Shown here: piece by piece, positions 12,788 to 18,727 of the stretch
Layout of the letters: each line of letters begins with the position of its first letter
Position numbering within the stretch: the stretch's first letter is position 1
Virus record (IMG/VR): IMGVR_UViG_3300020204_000253
Coordinates: 1-29,988 of that record
Reading direction: 5' to 3' (one strand)
Source: a virus
DNA: 29,988 nt
The notes under the pieces: generated by a model
What the model saw: only the letters and a program-made list of their open reading frames with translations
What the model was told of the DNA's origin: nothing
Databases searched by the model: none
Made by a program: the position numbers and the translations under genes

Positions 12788-13867
12788 ATGCGTATAGCAA
12801 ACGAAAAAGAAGCAATGTATGGTAAGGAGCCTTCTGTTGAGAATCTGCTAGACACAAACGCAGCAGGTTGGTCGTCTGAGTTCAGCGACGCTTTAAACTG
12901 GTATAACTATTCTCCGAAGAAAGAAGAGAAGAAGAAGTGGTTCCTGCAGTACCTAGAAACAGTAGGAGGAAACGTGCAGCTTGCCTCTTTGGTTTCTGAG
13001 TCGTCGTTTATAACTGCAGGATCCATTGCTCGGTTGTGGTCGCGTGGAGTACAATCAGAATCATTACGCGAAAAGCTTCAGGCCTTCGAGGAAAAGATTC
13101 TACGAGAGGGAGAAGAACTTTCTAAACACGCAGCTGCGGCTGCAGAGAAACGCAACGCTACTAAAGCAGCAGCAGTGCGCCGTGATATCGCAGAAGCTAT
13201 CGCACATATTGATATGGTGATTGATGGATTCATCGAGACTGGTAAGACTACGTTCGACGCAGCCTCCTGGATTCGTAATAATAAAATTTCAAAGGAAGCA
13301 CAAGAAGCGATTCAGACTCGCTTTAAACGAGTGCTGGATGAGTTGATTGCCTCAGAAACTGATCCAGAATTAAATGAAGGATATTCAACGTTCAATAAGA
13401 AAAAGAAAACTGTTTTCATTGAACTAATGACTGACATTGTTAGCACAAAGATTTGTACTACAAAGTCAGCTGGTGACCGCAAACCTCGAAAGAAGAAAGT
13501 AATTCCTCCCGAAAAGCTTGTAAAGAATTTAAAATACATGAAGTCGTTCAATGAATTGAATTTAGAATCTATTGATCCGACTATCATTATCGGTGCAACT
13601 TCGCTCTGGGTTTATAACACAAAGTATCGCATACTTACTAACTACGTTTCGGATGAAGGTTTGTCTGTTAAAGGTTCTACCTTGCTAAATATCAACGAAG
13701 CTGAGACAAAGTCCAAGAAGTTACGGAAGCCTGAAGTAACTGTTCCAGAAGTACTGAGATCAGGTAAGGTTCCGCTTCGAAAGGTTTTCGATAATCTCAC
13801 AACTGGTTTCTTGAAAGCAAATGGAAGGATCAATAAGGAAACAATTCTCCTGCGAGTGGTAAAGTAA
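12788..13867 (+). CDS. Hypothetical 359-aa phage protein
   Basis: Product MRIANEKEAMYGKEPSVENLL... with DALNWYNY and KKWFLQYLE near residues 34-57, an Ala/Glu-rich helical stretch (about 98-145, possible coiled coil), a lysine-rich linker (RKPRKKK, about 230), and a C-terminal beta-rich part (SLWVYNTKYRILTNYVSDEGLSVKGSTLLN). The layout recalls a recurrent family of unknown phage proteins. The basic linker would fit nucleic-acid binding, which is inference. No clear ribosome binding site. It is followed without a gap by the 75-aa gene (TAA then ATG). Confidence 0.65.
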   Translation: MRIANEKEAMYGKEPSVENLLDTNAAGWSSEFSDALNWYNYSPKKEEKKKWFLQYLETVGGNVQLASLVSESSFITAGSIARLWSRGVQSESLREKLQAFEEKILREGEELSKHAAAAAEKRNATKAAAVRRDIAEAIAHIDMVIDGFIETGKTTFDAASWIRNNKISKEAQEAIQTRFKRVLDELIASETDPELNEGYSTFNKKKKTVFIELMTDIVSTKICTTKSAGDRKPRKKKVIPPEKLVKNLKYMKSFNELNLESIDPTIIIGATSLWVYNTKYRILTNYVSDEGLSVKGSTLLNINEAETKSKKLRKPEVTVPEVLRSGKVPLRKVFDNLTTGFLKANGRINKETILLRVVK

Positions 13868-14095
13868 ATGAGCAACGACACAACGATTAATTTCTTAGTA
13901 GAAAATGGCTGGGAGTTCAATAAGAATACTGGTAAGGCTTGGCACTGGAAGTATTCTGGTGAAAAGGAAATGAGTATTGACGATTCCATGAAAGTACAGG
14001 AACATTTCGATCCTGAATCTGTTAGAGAGCATAAGATGGTGAACAATCTTAACTCCAAATACGCTCATATGTATAATGAGTATTTGGATTCTTAG
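13868..14095 (+). CDS. Hypothetical 75-aa protein
   Basis: MSNDTTINFLVENGWEFNKNTGKAWHWKYSGEKEMSIDD... Its ATG follows the previous stop codon directly, so the two genes are translated together. Aromatic-rich and acidic, no family recognised. It ends 8 nt before the tRNA at 14104. Confidence 0.6.
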   Translation: MSNDTTINFLVENGWEFNKNTGKAWHWKYSGEKEMSIDDSMKVQEHFDPESVREHKMVNNLNSKYAHMYNEYLDS

Positions 14096-14103
14096 AAAAA
14101 TTT

Positions 14104-14198
14104 CCTCCTATAGTTCAATTGGAAGAACAGCTGATTTATATTCAGTATTAGCGGCAGATTACCGTAAGGTTCAGGTTCGAATCCTGATGGGAGGACCA
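14104..14198 (+). tRNA. tRNA with long variable arm, anticodon loop reads UAU (Ile-type)
   Basis: Acceptor CCTCCTA (14104-14110) pairs with TGGGAGG (14188-14194), then A73 and encoded CCA. D-stem GTTC/GAAC. Anticodon stem GCTGA/TCAGT with loop TTTATAT, so positions 34-36 are UAU (would read AUA). T-arm TCAGG/CCTGA with TTCGAAT loop. The variable region is 24 nt (14147-14170) and can form a 6-bp stem with one bulge, as in class II tRNAs (Leu, Ser, Tyr). A UAU anticodon belongs to isoleucine, whose tRNAs normally have a short variable loop, so identity is uncertain. Confidence 0.75.
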
Positions 14199-14216
14199 AG
14201 AAAAAAGTAGTTAAAT

Positions 14217-14240
14217 TTTAGAAAAAAAAGGTATAATAAT
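14217..14240 (+). promoter_or_regulatory. Promoter downstream of the first tRNA
   Basis: TTTTAGAAAA followed by an A-tract, GG and a perfect TATAAT at 14232-14237. The ATG at 14247 is 10 nt after the -10 box. The -35 region is weak. The sequence closely matches the promoter after tRNA-Lys (15760-15788). Confidence 0.6.
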
Positions 14241-14246
14241 ATTCTA

Positions 14247-14861
14247 ATGGTCAATATTGATATTCCTGCATTTAAATGCTTGATTCGTCAGTCGCATTTT
14301 ACAAAGAACGAGGCGCATCGTGATATCTTTCACGAGGCATATGCGTTTGGTGTGCAGTCTATTTCCTCGAAAATATTGACTTTTCATTTAATGACCGACT
14401 ATGGAATGTTACGTAGTCGAGTGCCTTTGAGCGAAATTTATCTAAAGCCACCAACAGAAGATATTCCCTATTACTACAAGCAATTGTGGGATTGTTTTGG
14501 CGAGTATTGTACGATTACGAAATTTGATTTTTTAAAAGAAAAACGTGCCGAGGTGCTACTGCGAGATAAGCGAAAAATTTGGGCAACATATCTTTTCACC
14601 ATCGATTGGTTTAATAATCCATATAGTGAAGAGCCGTCTGATTATAAGTGCGGTCACGTACTAGTCGCCGATGACGGTTATCTATTATGTCAACCAAACA
14701 ATCGCCTGTTTTGGCGAGATAGTAATTGGGTCACAAAACAATTTCCAATCGCGCCTAAAGAAATAAAAGTTGATCAGGAACACCTATCGGTTGAAACAGT
14801 TGCTGATCGATGGGTTACCGAAGATACCGATAGTTTTTATTATGAGGTAACTAAAGCATGA
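14247..14861 (+). CDS. Conserved hypothetical 204-aa protein
   Basis: MVNIDIPAFKCLIRQSHFTKN..., with FHEAYAFGVQSISSKILTFHLMTDYG, a QLWDCFGEYCTITKFDFL segment and a C-terminal block YKCGHVLVADDGYLLCQPNNRLFWRDSNWV. The last part is typical of a conserved phage family without known function, which I recognise only as a recurring pattern. Its stop (TGA 14859-14861) overlaps an ATG at 14858 that probably was the start of the downstream HNH gene. Confidence 0.7.
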   Translation: MVNIDIPAFKCLIRQSHFTKNEAHRDIFHEAYAFGVQSISSKILTFHLMTDYGMLRSRVPLSEIYLKPPTEDIPYYYKQLWDCFGEYCTITKFDFLKEKRAEVLLRDKRKIWATYLFTIDWFNNPYSEEPSDYKCGHVLVADDGYLLCQPNNRLFWRDSNWVTKQFPIAPKEIKVDQEHLSVETVADRWVTEDTDSFYYEVTKA

Positions 14862-14882
14862 GCGTATGAACCAATCCAGACT

Positions 14883-15338
14883 GTGTCGCCGCGCAAGGCT
14901 ATAAAGCTTCTTGTTCGTGGTGTCGCGATTGCTGAGAAGTATTCAGAAGAAGTCTGGCGTGGCGTCACCAGCCAAATCGTGATTCCTTCAGTTGTTCGTC
15001 TGTTGAACTTCTATAAAATTCCGCATAGAATATACAGGCTATCGAAGCGAAATATTTTTGCCAGAGACAACTGGACTTGCCAATATTGTCAAACACAAAC
15101 GTTTGGTAATAGCGGTACAATCGACCACGTCATACCACGTTCGCGTGGAGGAGAATATTCTTGGGACAATTTGGTAACGGCTTGCAAATCCTGTAATTCA
15201 AAAAAGGGAAACAAGACGCCAGCCGAAGCAGGAATGAAATTGTTCAACAAATCACCAAAGTTGAACTACAGAGCAATCCTGCGAAATCTAGGAGCCTCCC
15301 GCGCAGAATGGCGTGAGTACTTGTTCCTTGGAGCCTAA
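14883..15338 (+). CDS. HNH endonuclease (5' end possibly frameshifted)
   Basis: 151 aa from a GTG at 14883. The HNH zinc-finger core has CQYC (C66, C69), IDHVIPRSRGG (D81, H82), DNLVTAC (N96) and CKSCN (C101, C104), a complete HNH motif. The N-terminal SPRKAIKLLVRG is the usual lead-in of this subfamily, whose members normally start with a segment like YEPI-x-x-VS; here that segment (YEPIQTVS) lies in frame upstream of the GTG without a start codon. An ATG at 14858 overlapping the upstream stop would reach it after a +1 shift. Probably a free-standing homing-type nuclease, placed between accessory genes and stem-loop copy 3. Confidence 0.8.
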   Translation: MSPRKAIKLLVRGVAIAEKYSEEVWRGVTSQIVIPSVVRLLNFYKIPHRIYRLSKRNIFARDNWTCQYCQTQTFGNSGTIDHVIPRSRGGEYSWDNLVTACKSCNSKKGNKTPAEAGMKLFNKSPKLNYRAILRNLGASRAEWREYLFLGA

Positions 15339-15343
15339 ATTTT

Positions 15344-15397
15344 TATTTCCTTTAGAATCAATAGTTTAGCTGCAAGTCATTGATTCTAAAGGAAATA
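15344..15397 (+). repeat. Dispersed stem-loop, copy 3 (18-bp perfect stem)
   Basis: TATTTCCTTTAGAATCAA (15344-15361) pairs perfectly with 15380-15397, with loop TAGTTTAGCTGCAAGTCA. It shares the inner arm and loop with copies at 11905-11948 and 11997-12052. It follows the HNH gene and precedes a sigma70-like promoter, so it probably ends the upstream transcription unit. Confidence 0.92.
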
Positions 15398-15426
15398 TAG
15401 TTCTAGCTTTTTTTGCGCCAATGCGC

Positions 15427-15432
15427 TATACT
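15427..15432 (+). promoter_or_regulatory. -10 box of promoter for the 71-aa gene
   Basis: TATACT with the AGTTCTAT tail that also follows the -10 box at 12081-12086. The -35 is poor (TAGCTT at 15404-15409 with 17-nt spacing). The transcript would have a leader of about 30 nt with AAGGAG. Confidence 0.5.
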
Positions 15433-15468
15433 AGTTCTATAAGGTTGATTAAAGGAGAAAAGAAAATT

Positions 15469-15684
15469 ATGGATTTGTTTGTTTTGTTCGGTGTTGTGAC
15501 TGGCTGGTGGCGTGCTGATGTGCTGGGCGTGTACTCCACCCGAGAAGCGGCTGTCGAAGCTGCCGCCTCCTTTGAAGAGACCGAAGGCCACGGTCGATGG
15601 TATGATTCGTTCCAAGTTTGCGTGCATTATCTGGATGAACCTGCTGAACTTGGACAAAACCGCGTAGAAGATTTCGTCCTGTAG
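15469..15684 (+). CDS. Hypothetical 71-aa protein whose 3' end overlaps tRNA-Lys
   Basis: MDLFVLFGVVTGWWRADVLG..., then YSTREAAVEAAASFEETEG and VCVHYLDEPAELG. ATG at 15469 with AAGGAG about 11 nt upstream. The middle resembles short phage proteins that start with a beta strand and a helix, but no family is certain. The last four codons plus TAG (15682-15684) lie inside the tRNA-Lys gene, so the stop codon doubles as tRNA positions 8-10. Confidence 0.7.
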   Translation: MDLFVLFGVVTGWWRADVLGVYSTREAAVEAAASFEETEGHGRWYDSFQVCVHYLDEPAELGQNRVEDFVL

Positions 15685-15750
15685 CTCAGTTGGAAGAGCA
15701 CCGCACTTTTAATGCGAGAGTCGCAGGTTCGAGTCCTGCCAGGATCACCA
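15675..15750 (+). tRNA. tRNA-Lys (UUU)
   Basis: 76 nt including encoded CCA. Acceptor CGTCCTG pairs with CAGGATC except for a C-C clash at 1:72 and a G-U at 2:71. D-stem GCTC/GAGC, anticodon loop CTTTTAA (UUU), T-arm GCAGG-TTCGAGT-CCTGC. The anticodon stem has a C-A at 27:43. The two mismatches suggest a partly decayed or unusual tRNA. The 5' acceptor arm overlaps the upstream coding sequence. Confidence 0.88.
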
Positions 15751-15759
15751 AAAAGATTG

Positions 15760-15788
15760 TTGTGGTTTTAGAAAAGAAAAGGTAGAAT
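15760..15788 (+). promoter_or_regulatory. Sigma70-like promoter after tRNA-Lys (leaderless)
   Basis: TTGTGG (15760-15765), 17-nt spacer, TAGAAT (15783-15788), then 5 nt and ATG at 15794. Very similar to the sequence after the first tRNA. Confidence 0.7.
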
Positions 15789-15793
15789 AAATT

Positions 15794-15967
15794 ATGACTG
15801 GTGATTACTTGTGCCGTTACTACATCAAAGGACGTCTGACAGAAGAGGTTGTATACGCTTCGTCTCCGTTCCAGGCTCAGCGAATTGTTGAAGCGAAGTA
15901 TAAGGGATCCGACTTCCGTTGGTCTGGACCTCCGAACTTGGCTAAGAACTCCATACGCTGGACCTAA
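15794..15967 (+). CDS. Hypothetical 57-aa protein
   Basis: MTGDYLCRYYIKGRLTEEVV... ending NLAKNSIRWT. The ATG lies 6 nt after the -10 box of a good promoter, with no ribosome binding site, so expression should be leaderless. Contains AQRIVEAKYKG, a short helix. No family recognised. It is followed by a probable structured RNA and tRNA-Thr. Confidence 0.6.
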   Translation: MTGDYLCRYYIKGRLTEEVVYASSPFQAQRIVEAKYKGSDFRWSGPPNLAKNSIRWT

Positions 15968-15979
15968 ATATAGTTTGAC

Positions 15980-16116
15980 ATTGACCTCGCGAATAAGCCA
16001 AGTATGGCGATATCGGAAAGTCGATCGATCGACTCTTGGAAGATTCTGTTCTCTCTCTATCTTCCTTGTAAAGCCGCTGCTGTTTGGAAGTTGCGCGATC
16101 CACCGACGAGGTCAAT
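15980..16116 (+). ncRNA. Putative structured RNA between a small gene and tRNA-Thr
   Basis: No convincing gene lies in this stretch. A 10-bp closing stem joins ATTGACCTCG (15980-15989) to CGAGGTCAAT (16107-16116). Inside are GCCA/TGGC with loop AGTA (15997-16008), a perfect 16-nt palindrome (16019-16034, can fold as 6-bp stem with TCGA loop), and GGAAGAT/ATCTTCC (16038-16065) with a pyrimidine loop. T4 tRNA clusters also contain two stable non-tRNA RNAs of unknown function. Whether this one is transcribed and processed is inference. Confidence 0.5.
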
Positions 16117-16124
16117 CCAGAATC

Positions 16125-16200
16125 GCTGGCCTAGCTCAATTGGCAGAGCATCTGATTTGTAATCAGAAGGTTGTCAGTTCGATTCTGACGGTCAGCTCCA
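16125..16200 (+). tRNA. tRNA-Thr (UGU)
   Basis: 76 nt with encoded CCA. Acceptor GCTGGCC pairs with GGTCAGC (one G-U). D-stem GCTC/GAGC. Anticodon stem CTGAT.../...ATCAG region with anticodon TGT. T-arm GTCAG-TTCGATT-CTGAC. The discriminator is U73, unlike E. coli tRNA-Thr, which has A73. It lies 8 nt after the putative structured RNA. Confidence 0.93.
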
Positions 16201-16222
16201 AATACGCGAAAGTTAAATAATT

Positions 16223-17038
16223 ATGATCCTTGTTGACTTAAATCAGGTTGTGCTGTCAAACCTTATGCAGCAAATCAATATTACCAAAAGTGAGAACGTC
16301 GAAGAGAACTTTCTGCGGCACATGGTTCTGAATTCTATTCGTTCCTACAAGACTAAGTTTGGCCACGAGTTTGGTGAGATTGTTTTATGCAACGACACCT
16401 ACAACTACTGGCGCAAAGACTTCTTTCCTTACTACAAGGCAAACCGCAAAAAGGCACAGGAGTCTTCTCTGTACGATTGGAACGTAATCTTCCAGTCGCT
16501 CAACAAGATCAAAGACGAGATCCGCGAAGTCTTCCCCTACAAATTCGTGGCCGTTCCGCGTTGTGAAGCCGACGACGTGATTGCTGTTCTCACTCGCGCC
16601 TATTGTCAATCCGAGAAGATCCTTATCGTTTCAGGTGATCACGATTTCGTTCAGCTGTTCAAGTACCCTAACGTCCAGCAATACTCTCCTGTTCAAAAGA
16701 AGTTTATCACCGAAGAAAACTCTGTAGAATTTCTCAGAGAAAAGATTATCTACGGAGACTCAGGTGACGGCGTTCCTAACATTGCTTCCGAAGACGACAC
16801 CTTTGTCGCTGGTAAACGACAGCGTAGGGTAACAAACAAGATTATCGAAGCGTTGGAAACAAATCCCAACTATCAGCGCAACAAGGTTCTTATTGATTTT
16901 GACTGTATTCCTGATATGGTTTCAGATGCGATTCTAGCAGAGTTTAAGAAGCCGATGACAGGATCAAAGGATAAGGTTTATCCTTACCTGATAAATAATA
17001 AGCTGAAACTGTTACTTACAGCACATGGAGAATTTTAA
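16223..17038 (+). CDS. rnh: RNase H (FEN-1-type 5'-3' exonuclease)
   Basis: A 271-aa protein (T4 Rnh is 305 aa) that removes RNA primers and adjacent DNA from lagging-strand fragments. Metal-binding acidic residues: D5 (LVDLNQ), CEADD at 114-118, SGDHDF at 137-142 and GDSGDGVPN at 178-186; YYKANRKK (70-77) is the conserved basic segment. The C-terminus is shorter than in T4. It overlaps the next gene by TAATG at 17036-17040 and stands two genes before the sliding clamp. Confidence 0.93.
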   Translation: MILVDLNQVVLSNLMQQINITKSENVEENFLRHMVLNSIRSYKTKFGHEFGEIVLCNDTYNYWRKDFFPYYKANRKKAQESSLYDWNVIFQSLNKIKDEIREVFPYKFVAVPRCEADDVIAVLTRAYCQSEKILIVSGDHDFVQLFKYPNVQQYSPVQKKFITEENSVEFLREKIIYGDSGDGVPNIASEDDTFVAGKRQRRVTNKIIEALETNPNYQRNKVLIDFDCIPDMVSDAILAEFKKPMTGSKDKVYPYLINNKLKLLLTAHGEF

Positions 17039-17487
17039 TGGCATACGTGAAACCACCTTCTGAAATTTTTGCGGAAGCGAATCTGATTGACACAGTAAAG
17101 GAACGAGCAGAATTTTTGCGAGCCCATATGCGTCCTTCTATTCGCATTTTATTGGCTTGTGTCTTTAACCCTAAGATTGTCTTCCCCGATTTCTCAGACG
17201 TTAAATGGAAGCGACTCAACAATCAACGTGGTATTACTGACACGAATATCGACAAAGAATGTCGTAGAATCTATGTCCTTTGCGATGAAGTTAACATTCC
17301 GTTCGAACGCAAAAAAGCAAAATTGATTCAGATGCTTGAAGGAATGCATGTTGATGATTCTGAACTATTATTTAACTGGATTCTCAAGAAGAAATTACCA
17401 GCATCAAAGATTACTAGTTCGTTTATCATCAAATCTTTCCCTGAACTTTTTGATTTAAATATTAGTCCAGTAGTTTACGGACGTTAG
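17038..17487 (+). CDS. Hypothetical T4-type phage protein between rnh and clamp
   Basis: A 149-aa helical protein, MAYVKPPSEIFAEANLIDTVKERAEFLRAHMRPSIRILLACVFNPKIVFPDF... ending FDLNISPVVYGR. The start (xIFxxAxxxxTxxERAxxLRxxxxPxxRxLLxxxFxP) resembles a phage family of unknown function (DUF6433-like, a tentative match from memory). It overlaps the rnh stop by one base. Its 3' end contains the -35 of the gene 45 promoter. Confidence 0.65.
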   Translation: MAYVKPPSEIFAEANLIDTVKERAEFLRAHMRPSIRILLACVFNPKIVFPDFSDVKWKRLNNQRGITDTNIDKECRRIYVLCDEVNIPFERKKAKLIQMLEGMHVDDSELLFNWILKKKLPASKITSSFIIKSFPELFDLNISPVVYGR

Positions 17488-17502
17488 AAATTATAGTATA
17501 AT
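17474..17502 (+). promoter_or_regulatory. Sigma70-like promoter for the sliding clamp gene
   Basis: TTTACG (17474-17479), 17-nt spacer, TATAAT (17497-17502). Unlike other promoters here it leaves a leader of about 24 nt with AGAGGT before the ATG at 17533. Confidence 0.7.
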
Positions 17503-17532
17503 AATTATTGAAAGAGGTAATAAACTAAAATT

Positions 17533-18195
17533 ATGTCAAAATTCGATTCTTTTACACTTGATGTACTCTCAAACTTTTCTCAGATCAACAATTCAATTGT
17601 TGTTCGTAAAGGCAACGAAATTCGTACAATGTCAGAAAATAAAACCATGATGGCTGAAGCTATTGTTCCTTTTACGTTTGATCGTGACTTTGGTATCTAT
17701 GATTTACGCAAACTACTAGGATGTGTTTCTATTACCAAAGATCCTGACGTCACTCTGGATGAAAAGCATCTCGAATTGATATCAGGGAATAATAAGATCA
17801 AGTATCTGTACACGGATATTTCTCAACTGCTAACTCCAACCAAACGCATAAACCTTCCTAGCACAGAAGTCACGTTTGAACTTACTTCAACTGTTCTGAC
17901 GGAGGTAATTAAATGTTCTCAGGTTCTTTCTGTTGATGATGTTTGCATCTCTTCCGAGCTCGGCAAAATTATTATCACTGATCTTGACAAGTCTAATCCA
18001 ACCTCTAATTCTGCAATCTTTAATGTTGCTGGTACTTCTAAGGGTGACTTCAAGGCTCTCATGAAGATCGCTAATCTGAAGTTTATTCAAGACGATTATG
18101 AAGTAAAGATTTCTTCAAAGGGTATTTCGACATTCGAGTCAAAGAACCGCCCAGTGAAGTATTACATTGCTATTGAGGCTGATTCAAAGTTCTAA
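17533..18195 (+). CDS. 45: Sliding clamp gp45
   Basis: A 220-aa protein (T4 gp45 is 228 aa). MSKFDSFTLDVLSNFSQINNSIVVRKGNEIRTMSENKTMMAEA and FDRDFGIYDLRKLLGCVSI match the T4 clamp family. The trimeric ring tethers DNA polymerase gp43 and, in T4, also activates late transcription with gp33 and gp55, which fits the late promoters seen here. The clamp loader genes 44 and 62 follow after one intervening unknown gene. Confidence 0.95.
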   Translation: MSKFDSFTLDVLSNFSQINNSIVVRKGNEIRTMSENKTMMAEAIVPFTFDRDFGIYDLRKLLGCVSITKDPDVTLDEKHLELISGNNKIKYLYTDISQLLTPTKRINLPSTEVTFELTSTVLTEVIKCSQVLSVDDVCISSELGKIIITDLDKSNPTSNSAIFNVAGTSKGDFKALMKIANLKFIQDDYEVKISSKGISTFESKNRPVKYYIAIEADSKF

Positions 18196-18198
18196 TAT

Positions 18199-18693
18199 AT
18201 GCCTAACCAAAACTTTTCTCATCTAAAGAATTATAAGATCGAGGAACATAATCCCTTGTACGGGAAATTTCTTTGTGTTCTAAAAGAACTACAAAAGGAA
18301 GACAAGTTGATCTCTTGGCACAAAGATATCGAGGGACGACAATACCCAGTACATATTTGTTATCCAGAAATAGATTTTTCTACTTGGATGCATTTGAGTG
18401 AACCAGAGGTTCTGATGAAGTACACTTATATTCGGTCGCACGAAACAGCCAATTTACAAGACCCTTCTTCTTTCTTCCGAAAGAAGAGAAAAGAGCCTGT
18501 TAGTAAGGCAGAATGGTGTTGTAACTCTGAGTTAAATACTAAAAAAAGAGGTCCTTTTGTTGGAACTTCTATCGAAGATAACACCGAGATTGTTGTTGCT
18601 TCTAGGTCAAAATTTAAGTCACCGAAGAAAAAATTCAACGGTGAAGATATCTTCCCTGCACCTTCTCGTGTAGTCTCTGTTTTACCAATTTAA
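18199..18693 (+). CDS. Hypothetical 164-aa protein between genes 45 and 44
   Basis: MPNQNFSHLKNYKIEEHNPLYGKFLCVLKELQKEDKLISWHKD... with HICYPEIDFSTWMHL and a C-terminal basic, low-complexity tail (RSKFKSPKKKFNGEDIFPAPSR). Starts 3 nt after the gene 45 stop, so it is co-translated with the clamp. Not recognised. It occupies the place between 45 and 44. The basic tail could contact DNA or the clamp, which is inference only. Confidence 0.6.
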   Translation: MPNQNFSHLKNYKIEEHNPLYGKFLCVLKELQKEDKLISWHKDIEGRQYPVHICYPEIDFSTWMHLSEPEVLMKYTYIRSHETANLQDPSSFFRKKRKEPVSKAEWCCNSELNTKKRGPFVGTSIEDNTEIVVASRSKFKSPKKKFNGEDIFPAPSRVVSVLPI

Positions 18694-18722
18694 TTGACTT
18701 AGTTGTTTTGATAAGGTATACT
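18694..18722 (+). promoter_or_regulatory. Strong sigma70-like promoter for gene 44 (leaderless)
   Basis: TTGACT (18694-18699), exactly 17 nt, TATACT (18717-18722), then 5 nt and ATG at 18728. One of the best promoter matches in the window, it starts 1 nt after the stop of the upstream gene. The transcript should begin at or beside the start codon. Confidence 0.8.
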
Positions 18723-18727
18723 ATATT

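Noticed and set aside
15849-16220. 123-codon plus-strand open frame
   Set aside because: It overlaps the 57-aa gene in another frame, crosses the structured region and runs through the whole tRNA-Thr gene.
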